64,000 nucleotides of DNA, taken from contig JAJDZU010000024.1 in the NCBI GenBank assembly GCA_022824495.1, positions 62,001-126,000 on the forward strand, in the 5' to 3' direction. This stretch comes from Chloroflexota bacterium. GTDB lineage: Bacteria > Chloroflexota > UBA11872. Position 1 is the first letter of the stretch. Each line of letters opens with the position of its first letter. Both the position numbers and the translations under genes were made by a program. The notes beneath the pieces are model-generated. The model saw only the letters and a list, made by a program, of their open reading frames with translations, was not told the origin of the DNA and did not search any database. Shown piece by piece: positions 1 through 9,041 of the stretch.

Positions 1-1
1 G

Positions 2-466
2 ATCGAGGACCACTTCGCCACCGTCTTCCGCCAGATCGCCATGCACAACTTCGAGTTCCGCGCCCACCAGGCCCGCCGCGAAGAGGGCGAACTCTCCTCG
101 GACCGCCTCAGCGAGCTCTGGTTCCAGGCCAACGGCGAGATGTTCGACGGCTCGGTCACCCTGCGCGACGACTACCGCATCTGGTGGAGCTACATCCCGC
201 ACTTCATCGGCTCGCCCTTCTACGTCCACGCCTACGCCTTCGGCGACCTGCTGGTGCTCGGCCTCTTGCAGCGCTACCAGGAGCAGGGCGACGAGTTCGA
301 GCCCCGCTACATCGAAATGCTGTCCAAGGGCGGCTCCGTCAGCCCGATTGCGTTGCTCGAGCCTTTCGGCATCGACCTGGCCGACCCGAAGTTCTGGGAC
401 GGCGGCGTGCAGGTCCTGAGCGACCTCGTGACCGAAGCCGAGGCGATGGCCGAGGAGGCTTCATGA
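2..466 (+). CDS. pepF: Oligoendopeptidase F (M3 peptidase), C-terminal part
   Basis: The reading frame is open from the left edge (first full codon at base 2) and ends with TGA at 464-466, so only about 154 C-terminal residues are visible. The sequence matches the C-terminal helical region of M3B oligoendopeptidases: a stretch with WWSYIPHFIGSPFYVHAYAFGDLL, followed by LLQRYQEQG and a segment ending SPIALLEPFGIDLADPKFW. Enzymes of this family are cytoplasmic zinc peptidases that cleave short peptides. The HExxH zinc motif would lie upstream of the window and cannot be checked. The stop overlaps the next start as ATGATG/TGA, so the two genes are probably co-transcribed. Confidence 0.85.
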   Translation: MEDHFATVFRQIAMHNFEFRAHQARREEGELSSDRLSELWFQANGEMFDGSVTLRDDYRIWWSYIPHFIGSPFYVHAYAFGDLLVLGLLQRYQEQGDEFEPRYIEMLSKGGSVSPIALLEPFGIDLADPKFWDGGVQVLSDLVTEAEAMAEEAS

Positions 467-1782
467 TGCTCTCCGCCAGGGTTCTGGAGGCCATCGGCTC
501 GCCCGCCATCGACATGGCGGACGTGGCCGGGCTAGTCGACGAGGCCCTGCGCGGCTCGCCCGCCGGCGAGCGCCGCTTCCTGGTTCTGGTCCCGGACTCG
601 ACGCGCAAGGCCCCGGTGGCCGACGTCTTCCGCGCCATCCACGACGCCGTCGACGGTCGCGCCGACCGCGTCGACGCCATGATCGCCCAGGGCACCCACG
701 GACCCATGTCCGAAGCCGAGAAGTCCGCCTGGGTCTTCGGCGGCCACGTCTATCCCCGCAGCACCGTCTTCGACCACGATTGGGACGACCCCAACGCGCT
801 TACCCCGCTGGGCGTGGTCCCGCTGGACGACCAGTTGGACCGTTTCGGCGAAAACCGCCAGTACGCCTCACTGCTCGGCTTCGACGACGACATGCGCATC
901 CGCGTCAACGCGAAGCTGCTCGAGTACGACCGGCTGGTGCTGCTCACCCGCGTGCAGCCGCACGAGGTTGCGGGCTTCGCCGGCGGAGCCAAGCAGATAT
1001 TCCCCGGCGTCTCCGGCCCGGAGATGATCAGCCTGCTGCACGCCATCGGCAGCCTGCGCACCAATCGCGGCATCCACGGCGTCATGCCCAACCCCGTGCG
1101 CGACCTGATCGACGACATGGCGCTGAATCTCCCCGTGCCCATCACCACCATCGGGCTCGTCATCGACGACGACAGCGATGCCATCAACGGCGCCTTCGTG
1201 CAGCCGGACGGCTGGCGCGAGTGCGTGGAGCAAGCGGCCGAACTCAGCGCCGCCGTCAACATCCGCTACGTCCCGCGCCGGGTCCGCCGCGTGGTCGCGG
1301 CCCTGCCCCAGCGCAAGGACGGCACTTGGCTCTACCCCGACTTCTGGACCGGCGCCAAGGGTGTGCTCAAAACCGAGGACGCCGTCGCCGACGGCGGCGA
1401 ACTGGTGGTCTGGGCGCCCAACATCAATTCCATCTCCGACGCCCACGGCGAGCTGATCAGCGCCATCGGCTACCACACTTACGCCTACTTCCTGTCGCGG
1501 CCCGAGTCCTGGCAGCGCGCCGGCGCGACCCCGCTGGCCCTCAACGGCAGCGCCCTGGTGAAAGGCGAGGGCCGCATGGATGGCGACCGTGAAGTCCCCC
1601 GCATCGACGTGCGCATCGCCACCGCCATCCCGCCCGAGGCCTGCGCCCTCATGAACATCGGCTACGAGGACCCCGACGCCGTCGCCGCCGAAATCGCCGC
1701 CACGCCTCCCAACGCAATCACCGACGACCGCCTCATCGTCCGCGACGCCGGCGGCGTCCTCTGGCGCCACCGGGCCGGCTAG
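463..1782 (+). CDS. LarA-like nickel-pincer racemase/epimerase family protein
   Basis: The 439-residue product belongs to the lactate racemase (LarA, DUF2088) family, whose members racemise or epimerise alpha-hydroxy acids with a nickel-pincer nucleotide cofactor. Visible motifs are PDSTR (44-48), GTHGPM around His79, and His167 followed by GFAGGAK with Lys177 and PG. The ten-residue spacing of His167 and Lys177 equals that of the catalytic His and cofactor-tethering Lys in characterised LarA. ATG codons at 463 and 466 both fit; GAGGAGG at 452-458 is better spaced for 466. No cofactor synthesis genes (larB, larC, larE) are in the window. The substrate is unknown and need not be lactate, because the family is diverse. 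Confidence 0.85.
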   Translation: MMLSARVLEAIGSPAIDMADVAGLVDEALRGSPAGERRFLVLVPDSTRKAPVADVFRAIHDAVDGRADRVDAMIAQGTHGPMSEAEKSAWVFGGHVYPRSTVFDHDWDDPNALTPLGVVPLDDQLDRFGENRQYASLLGFDDDMRIRVNAKLLEYDRLVLLTRVQPHEVAGFAGGAKQIFPGVSGPEMISLLHAIGSLRTNRGIHGVMPNPVRDLIDDMALNLPVPITTIGLVIDDDSDAINGAFVQPDGWRECVEQAAELSAAVNIRYVPRRVRRVVAALPQRKDGTWLYPDFWTGAKGVLKTEDAVADGGELVVWAPNINSISDAHGELISAIGYHTYAYFLSRPESWQRAGATPLALNGSALVKGEGRMDGDREVPRIDVRIATAIPPEACALMNIGYEDPDAVAAEIAATPPNAITDDRLIVRDAGGVLWRHRAG

Positions 1783-1808
1783 ACGACGCGGGCTTTCTGG
1801 AGAAACAA

Positions 1809-2522
1809 ATGCTGAACGCTCAGGCCTTCTTCTTTGACCTCGACGACACCCTGGTCGACTTCGGCAAGGCCCGCCGCAAGGGCCTCATCGCCCTGGCGGG
1901 CCAACTGGCCTCCCGCATCCCCAACCAGTCACCCGACCAGCTACGGGAACTCCAGTCACGCATCGTCGAGGACCGCACGCGGCGCGGAAGCGGCATGCCC
2001 CAGGACGGCGACCTGCGAGGCACTCGCATCCAGGTATGGACCGAGGTGCTCGACTTCATCGGCGCCCCCGATCTGGCCGATCCCGGGCAACTGACGGACG
2101 ACCACGACCTGCTAACCCGTCAGAACCTGGAGCTATACCCCGACGCCGACGCCTCCATCCGCTGGGCGGCCGAACGCTTCCAGGTCACCGGCATCATCAC
2201 CAACGGCCCCAGCGACGTGCAGTGGGGCGAGGTCTACGCCGTCAGACTGGAAGACCGTGTGGACCGCGTGATCGTCGCCGGCGACATCGACGCCTTCAAG
2301 CCCGACCCGCGCATCTTCGAAGCCGCCCTGGCAGGCCTTGGAATCCCGCCCCAGGCCGCAATCTTCATCGGCAACTCCGCCGCCCACGACGCCGCCGGCG
2401 CCATCCAGGCCGGCTGGTCCGCCATCTGGCTCAACCGCGACGGCGACACCTATCCCTCGTCGCTGCCGCCGCCCACCGCCACCGTCACCACCCTCGACGA
2501 ACTGCCAGCCCTCTTCGGCTGA
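1809..2522 (+). CDS. HAD-family hydrolase (phosphatase-like)
   Basis: The 237-residue protein has all HAD motifs: FDLDDT near the N-terminus (nucleophile Asp10, acid Asp12), motif II ITNG (Thr131), motif III Lys164 in FKPDP, and motif IV GNS...HD (188-194). The helical cap between motifs I and II fits the C1-cap subfamily of sugar-phosphate phosphatases, phosphoglycolate phosphatase-like enzymes and 2-haloacid dehalogenases. Motif IV reads GNSxxxD rather than the usual GDSxxND, a tolerated variant. It follows the LarA-like gene after 26 bp with a TGGAG ribosome site, and the next gene starts 3 bp after its stop, so it is mid-operon. The substrate cannot be predicted. Confidence 0.85.
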   Translation: MLNAQAFFFDLDDTLVDFGKARRKGLIALAGQLASRIPNQSPDQLRELQSRIVEDRTRRGSGMPQDGDLRGTRIQVWTEVLDFIGAPDLADPGQLTDDHDLLTRQNLELYPDADASIRWAAERFQVTGIITNGPSDVQWGEVYAVRLEDRVDRVIVAGDIDAFKPDPRIFEAALAGLGIPPQAAIFIGNSAAHDAAGAIQAGWSAIWLNRDGDTYPSSLPPPTATVTTLDELPALFG

Positions 2523-2525
2523 CGC

Positions 2526-3008
2526 GTGAAGCTCTTCCTCAAGGTCGCGCTCTTCACACTGGTCGTGCCGGGCACGGTAGCCGTGCTCGTTCCGCTATTG
2601 ATCAAGTGGGACCGGCCGGTCGCCGGCGGCGCGACGCTCTGGCTGGGCGTGTGCCTCCTCACCCTTGGAACGCTGCTCTATCTGCGCTGCGTCTGGGACT
2701 TCGCGGTGTCCGGCGGCGGCACTCCCGCGCCCATCGACGCCCCCAAGCGCCTGGTCACCAACGGCGTCTACCGCTATTCCCGCAACCCCATCTACGTCGC
2801 GGTGCTGATCGCCATCGCCGGCTGGGCCAGCCTCTTTCAGGCCCTGGTGCTGGCGGCCTACGGGATCGTGCTATTCGCCCTCTACTCCCTCGTCGTGCAG
2901 CGCCACGAAGAGCCCCACCTGGCCCGCCAATTCGGCGACGAATACGCGGCCTACGCGGCAACCACCGGCCGCTGGCTCCCCCGCCTCCGCCGAAACCACC
3001 CCAGCTAA
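2526..3008 (+). CDS. Small membrane methyltransferase (ICMT/PEMT-like)
   Basis: The 160-residue integral membrane protein has two N-terminal hydrophobic helices, a later hydrophobic pair, and a C-terminal signature of the isoprenylcysteine carboxyl methyltransferase/phospholipid methyltransferase family: GVYRYSRNPIYVA followed by a conserved acidic RHEEPHL...FGDEYAAYA. Such bacterial proteins are thought to use S-adenosylmethionine at the membrane; their acceptors are mostly unknown. The start is GTG at 2526, three bases after the HAD stop, which supports translational coupling. Confidence 0.75.
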   Translation: MKLFLKVALFTLVVPGTVAVLVPLLIKWDRPVAGGATLWLGVCLLTLGTLLYLRCVWDFAVSGGGTPAPIDAPKRLVTNGVYRYSRNPIYVAVLIAIAGWASLFQALVLAAYGIVLFALYSLVVQRHEEPHLARQFGDEYAAYAATTGRWLPRLRRNHPS

Positions 3009-3199
3009 CCATGCCATTATATTCTCTATTGCCCAAATGCCAGGTGAAACTGCGCCACCGAGTACGGCTGCAGCAGAGCGACTCGTTGGTTTCGGATCGG
3101 ATTAGGTGATATCACGAATCGTCTACAGTCAGAATCCGGCTTCTAGCCTCGTTCTATCGGTTCGCGCAAGGGCAAATACGATCTAGACGAGCACATGGG

Positions 3200-3604
3200 T
3201 CATCGCATAAACGAGATGTAGTCTCGCGTCACTCTGACTATAAACCGTTTATTAAAGAACTGTTCCTGTTGGTGCAAATGGAATGCGGCTTCGATCAACT
3301 CTCCGAGCTGCTCGACTCGCTGAGCACCCATCGGTTCAGGGCACTTGAAGCCAATAAATCCAAGCCTGCTTAATCCCTGGCCTTCTCTTGGTGCAGGGTC
3401 GTCGGATCTCTTTCGAAAGTCCTTGATGTTCCAAGTGACCACGAGCGAATCATAGAGATCTGCGTTGTACGACACAATCCGATCAGGTTCTGCCGGGCAC
3501 ACTTCGCGCGCAAAGTAGAGCCTATGGCCTCTGCTCTCAAAGGCTTCGGCAGTCGCTTCAGGCACGCATTCGTCTATGAACAGCCGCAATCGAGAATACC
3601 TCAC
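3200..3604 (-). CDS. PIN-like DUF5615 protein, probable toxin
   Basis: The 134-residue protein starts LRLFIDECVP, the hallmark of DUF5615, a PIN-like nuclease family with acidic Asp11 and Glu12. A later TWNIKDFRK segment corresponds to the conserved T-N-x-x-D-F of PIN-like folds. DUF5615 proteins are typically the toxin partners of DUF433 antitoxins, and the DUF433-bearing gene lies 19 bp upstream in the same direction. Local base composition is visibly more AT-rich than in the flanking housekeeping genes, consistent with horizontal transfer. RNase activity is inferred from family membership only. Confidence 0.75.
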   Translation of the reverse strand: MRYSRLRLFIDECVPEATAEAFESRGHRLYFAREVCPAEPDRIVSYNADLYDSLVVTWNIKDFRKRSDDPAPREGQGLSRLGFIGFKCPEPMGAQRVEQLGELIEAAFHLHQQEQFFNKRFIVRVTRDYISFMR

Positions 3605-3623
3605 AACGCAGCTTGCATGGTCA

Positions 3624-4280
3624 CTATCTGGCTAGCGCACTGGCCTCTGACCTGTGGAGATCAATTGCCGCCCGAATGTCAGCCGGTTGCAAGCGCGGGT
3701 ATTCGCCCAGAATCTGCTCCTCCGAATACCCAGCTTTGTGAAACTCCCAAATGGCTGAGACGGGAATCCTTGTCCCAGCAATAACCGGTCGATTGTTCGC
3801 GGTATAGCGATGCTGAGAAATCCGCCCGATTTCCTCACTCTTTCGCTCCCGCATACGTTCGACAGCGGCCAGCATGTCGTCTGTAACCCTCTGCAACTGA
3901 ATGTCGAACGCTCGTTGGTGCGCGTCGCCAGCTGAGATGAACTCGCCCTTCTCAGACTCGAAAACTACGTCCGCCCCTCGGGTGTAGAACTTGAGAGTTG
4001 CCCAAGGGTGTTCGAAGTATTTGTGAAGTTCCTCACTTGCTTTTCGCAGCCATTGCAATGAGACGTTCTGACGAAGCAAGGCAAGCGTCCGGAGCCCCAC
4101 GACGTCCCTGAACGAATAGATGCGAGTATATGGACCGCGACGAACGGGGCCAGCTTCCGGCCCAAAAAAGCCAGTCTTGTTCCAATAGCGAAGCTGGCTA
4201 TCCGATAGGCCGGTCAGCTCGCAAACGTGTTGTGCCGAGAACGCACGGATCGGGCCGTCAGGATGGCTCGCAGCTCGCAT
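3624..4280 (-). CDS. MerR-type HTH fused to DUF433, probable antitoxin
   Basis: The 218-residue protein combines an N-terminal MerR-like winged helix (residues about 13-75, with SAQHVCELTGLSDSQLRYWNKTG and a YSFRDVVGLR helix) with a C-terminal DUF433 domain (about 160-212, NRPVIAGTRIPVSAIWEFHKAGYSEEQIL). DUF433 proteins are antitoxins for PIN-like DUF5615 toxins. Here the MerR-like head probably provides DNA binding and autoregulation. It is transcribed ahead of the toxin gene. ATG at 4280 is used. The upstream 247 bp is intergenic with no clear promoter. Confidence 0.75.
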   Translation of the reverse strand: MRAASHPDGPIRAFSAQHVCELTGLSDSQLRYWNKTGFFGPEAGPVRRGPYTRIYSFRDVVGLRTLALLRQNVSLQWLRKASEELHKYFEHPWATLKFYTRGADVVFESEKGEFISAGDAHQRAFDIQLQRVTDDMLAAVERMRERKSEEIGRISQHRYTANNRPVIAGTRIPVSAIWEFHKAGYSEEQILGEYPRLQPADIRAAIDLHRSEASALAR

Positions 4281-4527
4281 GTTGATCTAGGCTCCTTGGC
4301 GGTCTATTCCCTGGACCCAACGGGGAGCGTGTAGCGCAACGAACTAGGCTCTGTCTCTGCGGTGTGGCGGCGCCGTCGCGATTACGCGCGAGCCGAGCGG
4401 CCGCTTCGACAGTGCGAAAGCCGTTGCTCGAACGTATCACGCCAACAGCAGACCGACGAAATGTCAATTGTCAGGTTAAGGGTACGAGCCTTCACCCACA
4501 ACAGGTTGCTGTGAGCTGGGCCAACCG

Positions 4528-5685
4528 TTAGCCGGTCCCCGCCGTAGTCTCCTCGATCAGCCAGTCGACGACCGCGTCCAACGCCTCTTGCTCGGAAGCG
4601 CCGGTGCGGCGGTGGGATTCGTAGATGGCGAGTTGGCGGTGGGCGCTGGTGCCGCGGGACAGGATGGTGCGGACGTGTTCTACTTCGGCCACGCAGTCAA
4701 GCCGCTCGGCGTCCTCGCGGATCAGATCCAGCAACTCCTCCATCAGCACGTCCAGCGGCTTGATGCGGTTCTGGCCGAAGTCCACCAAGCCGTTGTCGAT
4801 CCCGTAGCGCTGCGCGCGCCACGAGTTCTCAGCCAGCAGCGCCAGCGGATACGTGCGCCAGCTCTGGTTGGCCCGGCGCATCCGCGCCAGCAGGGAAACG
4901 GTGCACACGTACAGCGCGGCGATGCAGACCGCGTCGTCCAGGCTGGTGCAAGCGTCGGTGATGCGCATCTCCAGGGTCGGCAGCCGCGCGTGCGGCCGGG
5001 CGTCCCACCAGACCTTGGTCGGATCGTCGATCAGGCCGGCGTCCAGCAGGCTCTGGATCATGCGCTGGTACTCGCCGTCGCTCTCGAACCGCTCCGGCAA
5101 CCCGGTGCGCGGCAACTCGTGCAGGATCGTCAGGCGGTAACTGCGCAGGCCGGTATCTCGGCCCTGCCAGAAGGGCGACGAGGTGCTGAGCGCCAGCAGG
5201 TGCGGCAGGAAGTACGTCACCTGGTTCAGCACGTCGATCCGGTCCTGCGGATCCGGGATGCCCACGTGCACGTGCATCCCGCCGATCACCATGCGTTGCG
5301 CCAGCGTCTGCATGTCCTCCGTCAGCGCCTTGTAGCGCTCCCGGTCCGTGGGCAACTGCCGCGACCAGAGGGCAAACGGATGGGTGGAGGCCGAGACGAT
5401 CCGCAACTCATGCGCCGCCAGGGTGTTCGCAAGGGTGCGCCGCAGCATCGCCAGGCGTTCGCGAACCTCGGCAACTGAGCCGCACACGCTGGTGCCGACC
5501 TCGATCTGCGAGCGCAGCAGTTCCGGGCTGACGCTGCCGACTTCCGACGGGACGGCCGCTTCGCACTCGTGCAGCAAGGCTCGCGGCGGGTTGGCCACCA
5601 AGTCCCGCGTCTCGGGATCGACGATCAGGTACTCCTCTTCGACCCCGATCGTGAAGTCCGGCAAACCGTCAATGAAAGCCGTCAC
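4528..5685 (-). CDS. YbdK-family carboxylate-amine ligase (GCS2)
   Basis: The 385-residue length is typical of the glutamate-cysteine ligase family 2 (YbdK type). Diagnostic segments are GVEEEYLIVDP (14-24), GGMHVHVGI near the middle, and the C-terminal ENSWRAQRYGIDNGLVDFG. These enzymes use ATP to join a carboxylate to an amine; some make gamma-glutamylcysteine weakly, but the physiological substrate is usually unknown. The gene stands alone and is divergent from the next gene, with about 134 bp between the two starts. Confidence 0.85.
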   Translation of the reverse strand: MTAFIDGLPDFTIGVEEEYLIVDPETRDLVANPPRALLHECEAAVPSEVGSVSPELLRSQIEVGTSVCGSVAEVRERLAMLRRTLANTLAAHELRIVSASTHPFALWSRQLPTDRERYKALTEDMQTLAQRMVIGGMHVHVGIPDPQDRIDVLNQVTYFLPHLLALSTSSPFWQGRDTGLRSYRLTILHELPRTGLPERFESDGEYQRMIQSLLDAGLIDDPTKVWWDARPHARLPTLEMRITDACTSLDDAVCIAALYVCTVSLLARMRRANQSWRTYPLALLAENSWRAQRYGIDNGLVDFGQNRIKPLDVLMEELLDLIREDAERLDCVAEVEHVRTILSRGTSAHRQLAIYESHRRTGASEQEALDAVVDWLIEETTAGTG

Positions 5686-5819
5686 GCGCGCATCCTTCGA
5701 AATAGGCCGGGCAATGCTACGCGGCCGCGATTAACTGGTGGGAATCTCGAGTGTTTCAGGTGAAAAATAGGGGCCTCCCCGCCTAGCCGCTCGCATGCCT
5801 TCGCGGGTACGCTGCGCGC

Positions 5820-6821
5820 ATGATCAAGATTGGCCTGCGCTTCGTCGACCTCTCGTCCGACCATCTGCAATACGCGGCGCAGATCGGCGTAGACGGCGGC
5901 ACCCTGCGAACCGACGATTTGCCGGGCGTGGCCGAGACCGGCCAGGTCGACGCCGCTGGATTGCGCGACCTGCTGCAGCGCCTTGATGCCCTGGACCTCG
6001 AACTGGCCGGCATGGAATTGCGCCGCGCTCGAATTGCGGGGGTGCTGCGCGGCGATCCCGAGGGCGACGGCGAGATCGACGACCTCTGCGAGACGATCCG
6101 CGTCCTCGGCGGCGAAGGCGCCCCACTGGTGACCTGCGGCTTTGCCGTGGCTCATGCCGACGAACACATCCAGGGCTGGCGCGGCTACAAGGACCTGCCG
6201 GGCGGACGCGCCGGCACGGAGCTGCGCACCTTCGACGCCGCCTGGGTCGAGGAGTCCGACCTGGTGACCTGGGGCGTCGACACCGGCGACCCGGCCGTGC
6301 GCGTGCCGATTGACGAGGTCTGGCGTCGCATGGACGGCTTCATGGAGCGCGTCCTGCCGGCCGCCGAATCGGCCGGCGTACGCCTGGCCTTCCATCCCAA
6401 CGACCCGCCGCTGCCGCTCTACCGCGGCGTCGAGCAACCGTTCGTCAATCCGGCCGGGCTCCAGAAACTGCTGGAGCGCTACGACAGCCCCAACGTCGGG
6501 CTGCTGTTCTGCCTGGGGACCATGCAGGAGACCGGCGAAGACATGCCGGCCGCGCTGCGCTCGTTTGGCGAGCAAGGCAAGCTGTTCACCATCCACTTCC
6601 GCAACGTGCGCGGCGTCATCCCGCGCTTCGAGGAAGTCTTCCAGGACGAGGGCGACTACAACGCGGCCGACCAGATGCGCACCTTGCACGAGGTCGGGTT
6701 CGACGGCTTCGTGATGCCCGACCATTACCCCGGCCTGCTGGGCGACAACGAAGCCCGCGAACGCGCCCGCGCCTGGTGCGTCGGCTACCTCCGCGCCCTC
6801 ATCCAGGCCACCACGCCCTAA
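5820..6821 (+). CDS. Mannonate dehydratase-like (UxuA family) TIM-barrel protein
   Basis: The 333-residue product shows signature blocks of mannonate dehydratase: LAFHPNDPP around residue 190, HFRNVRG around 262, FEEVFQDEGDYN around 272-283 and MPDHYPG near 300. The metal-binding His/Cys/Asp/His set of UxuA appears to be present in these blocks. UxuA converts D-mannonate to 2-keto-3-deoxygluconate in hexuronate breakdown. No other hexuronate genes are adjacent, but sugar-type dehydrogenases and isomerases recur through the window. ATG at 5820 has no clear ribosome site. Confidence 0.75.
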   Translation: MIKIGLRFVDLSSDHLQYAAQIGVDGGTLRTDDLPGVAETGQVDAAGLRDLLQRLDALDLELAGMELRRARIAGVLRGDPEGDGEIDDLCETIRVLGGEGAPLVTCGFAVAHADEHIQGWRGYKDLPGGRAGTELRTFDAAWVEESDLVTWGVDTGDPAVRVPIDEVWRRMDGFMERVLPAAESAGVRLAFHPNDPPLPLYRGVEQPFVNPAGLQKLLERYDSPNVGLLFCLGTMQETGEDMPAALRSFGEQGKLFTIHFRNVRGVIPRFEEVFQDEGDYNAADQMRTLHEVGFDGFVMPDHYPGLLGDNEARERARAWCVGYLRALIQATTP

Positions 6822-6911
6822 CCCACGGTCTGCTAGCCGAACGGGGCGTCCCTTGTTGGCACTCTAGGCCTGCCTACGGTCCGGGCCCGGCCACGACCAT
6901 TAGGTAGGCCG

Positions 6912-8864
6912 CTATTGGTTGACGCCCTGAAGTCGGCCGGCGACCGCAGGCACGGTTCTGTAGCACTTGGGGTCTAACTCTTCCAGCAGTGGCGAGCCGG
7001 CGTCGGTGCAGCAGACGATGCACACGGAGCGGCTGGCGCGGGTCATCGCCACATAGAACCTCGCACGCCGACTGTCAGGCGATCCAAATCTCAGGCCAGG
7101 ATCCAACAGATAGACGGAGGTGAAGTCCAGTCCCTTTGCTGCATTCACCGTCAATACCGAGACCGACGAGCTGTCCGGCGCGCAATCGCGCTCCAATGCC
7201 AGCGCCGGGATCCCCGCATCCGCGAGAGCAGCGACCGTCTCGTCGCGGCGCGGATTCGTTGGTGAATTGCTTCCAGTCAGCACGGCGATCTGCCCGGCTG
7301 GGCGCCCCCGAGCCACTTCTTCTCGGACCGATGTGACCACGAACTCAAGGCCTTCACTCTCCGTGGTGAACTTGGCCAGCCTCGGCGGCGGACCTTCGCG
7401 TCGCGACTCGCTCATATCCTCAATCTCGCGCCGTGACTCTCTACTCTTGGCGTAGAGGGAAGCGGCCAGAGCGTGAATCTGGCGAGTTGAGCGATACGGC
7501 CGCAGCAAGTACTTGGCCTGCCGACCGCGAGGACCGAATTCGCTCCTTGCCCAGACGAATCGGCCGGGATACATATCTTGTACGGGGTCTGCCAGAACCA
7601 GCAGCCGCCGTTCCTCTCCCGCCACTAGCGCCTTGGCAAGCCTGGCCATCGCCCGCGAGCAGTCCTGGCCCTCATCCACTATCACACCCCGATAGCGTGG
7701 TGGGCTTGGGTCGCTCATACGGGCGCTGCGCGCCTGCTCAACCAGATCGTCCCACGTGTATCGCAGGTCGCCGCGCTGGCGGATGCGCCGGTGCAGCGCC
7801 CAGATCGCCCGACGTTGACTTAGTTTCAGGGGCCTCAGTCCCTGCCCCACGGGCCGCTTCACTTGCCCGTAGGGCTCAAACTCCTTGAACTGATTGGGGC
7901 TAATGACGTGCAAGATTTCGGTAGCAAGTACCTCGTTCGCTTGCCAAGTATCGCTGCGAGAATCTCCGCCCAACAGCGGCTGAAGCGTCCTCTGCATCTC
8001 TGCCGGTAAGTGTTTGAGTTCCGCGTCAATTGCCCAACGCAGCCAGCCAGCGTTGTCGTCGACCTCTATGGGTTGCCCGCGCTTCCGCAAGTACCAACCC
8101 GCCCACTGGTGAAACGTGCGTACGTCAATCTGCCCGGCCGTCTCTGGGGAGCCGAGCTCCTTAATTGCGCTTTCGACAGTCGCCCTGAGCACTCTGTTGT
8201 AGCAGAGGTACAGCACGCGCCCGCCTTCAAGTTCGGGCCGTCCGGCCAGGTGCAGTGCACGCCGAATTGCGATTGAGGTCTTGCCGGTTCCGGCGCCCGC
8301 GGTGACAAAGGACAGGCCCTTGCGGTTGCTCATGTCGTAGTAGACAAGCGAGCGCTGATCCTCATCGAGCGCCGCAAAATACTCCTCGAAGCTGGCTGAC
8401 TGCAGTTCCCTCAGCAGGTCAGGGGCTGGTAGTTGAATCTCCTCGTCGGGTGTCGTGCGTGGTACCGGCGGGGGTGTTCTCCCGATGCTCAAAGGTGCCG
8501 CCCCATCGACGTGATCAGGTATCCGGGCGCGGTTGCGCCGCTCCCAGGCAGTGGCGTCGTCGTGATAATCGACCCAAAGCACCACGATTCGGGAATCGTC
8601 CCGGGTGAAGATCAGCCGGGGCGCTCCCTGGCCCTGGGTAACACGCGCGTAGCGTGACTCCAGACCGCCGACACCATCGACCCAGGAGAGGTGTCTGTCG
8701 TTCATTCCGGGGGTGACGACTCCCCGGCAGAGGTTCTGGATTAAGGAGAGCGTCTGCTTCTCCAGGCGACCGTCGCCAAGCCGCCCAAGAGCCCTGTTAA
8801 ACCCCTGTCCCGCATAGGCCTGCAAGTCGCTCGTCTGACTTGAACTCGAAGCCGCCTCTGCCAT
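6912..8864 (-). CDS. UvrD/Rep-like SF1 helicase with RelE-like N-terminal domain
   Basis: The 650-residue protein has SF1A motifs in order: Q-like Asp169/Gln170, Walker A AGAGTGKT (189-196), Walker B VIVDEGQD, ADPVQDMYPG (motif III), RPYRSTRQI (motif IV), VNAAKGLDF (motif V) and YVAMTRA (motif VI). Residues about 17-112 precede the helicase and resemble a RelE/ParE-type fold, ending with RLIFTRDDSRIVVLWVDYHD and a basic tail. No nuclease motif is visible. It is a solitary gene, divergent from the Gfo/Idh gene. DNA unwinding in repair or in defence are both possible. The RelE-like assignment is by pattern only. Confidence 0.8.
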   Translation of the reverse strand: MAEAASSSSQTSDLQAYAGQGFNRALGRLGDGRLEKQTLSLIQNLCRGVVTPGMNDRHLSWVDGVGGLESRYARVTQGQGAPRLIFTRDDSRIVVLWVDYHDDATAWERRNRARIPDHVDGAAPLSIGRTPPPVPRTTPDEEIQLPAPDLLRELQSASFEEYFAALDEDQRSLVYYDMSNRKGLSFVTAGAGTGKTSIAIRRALHLAGRPELEGGRVLYLCYNRVLRATVESAIKELGSPETAGQIDVRTFHQWAGWYLRKRGQPIEVDDNAGWLRWAIDAELKHLPAEMQRTLQPLLGGDSRSDTWQANEVLATEILHVISPNQFKEFEPYGQVKRPVGQGLRPLKLSQRRAIWALHRRIRQRGDLRYTWDDLVEQARSARMSDPSPPRYRGVIVDEGQDCSRAMARLAKALVAGEERRLLVLADPVQDMYPGRFVWARSEFGPRGRQAKYLLRPYRSTRQIHALAASLYAKSRESRREIEDMSESRREGPPPRLAKFTTESEGLEFVVTSVREEVARGRPAGQIAVLTGSNSPTNPRRDETVAALADAGIPALALERDCAPDSSSVSVLTVNAAKGLDFTSVYLLDPGLRFGSPDSRRARFYVAMTRASRSVCIVCCTDAGSPLLEELDPKCYRTVPAVAGRLQGVNQ

Positions 8865-9041
8865 TCTCCCGGTCCGCCCTTGTGGGATCGCCTGAGTCCC
8901 GAAGTGACCCCATCGAAGTCTATCGAAGGTCGCTCAGGTCCGAGGACCGGCGGATCTGCGGCCGGAAGACACGTAGGCTCGGCCTATTGCACGAGTTGCT
9001 GATGAGTGGGATAAACGGCGACACACAACCGGGAGCAACGC

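Noticed and set aside
5682..6725. 347-codon minus-strand frame
   Set aside because: Antisense to the mannonate dehydratase-like gene, which has clear family motifs on the plus strand.
6860..6911. Terminator between the mannonate dehydratase-like gene and the helicase
   Set aside because: An imperfect inverted repeat (GGCCTGCCTA/TAGGTAGGCC) exists but the loop is long and there is no U-tract.
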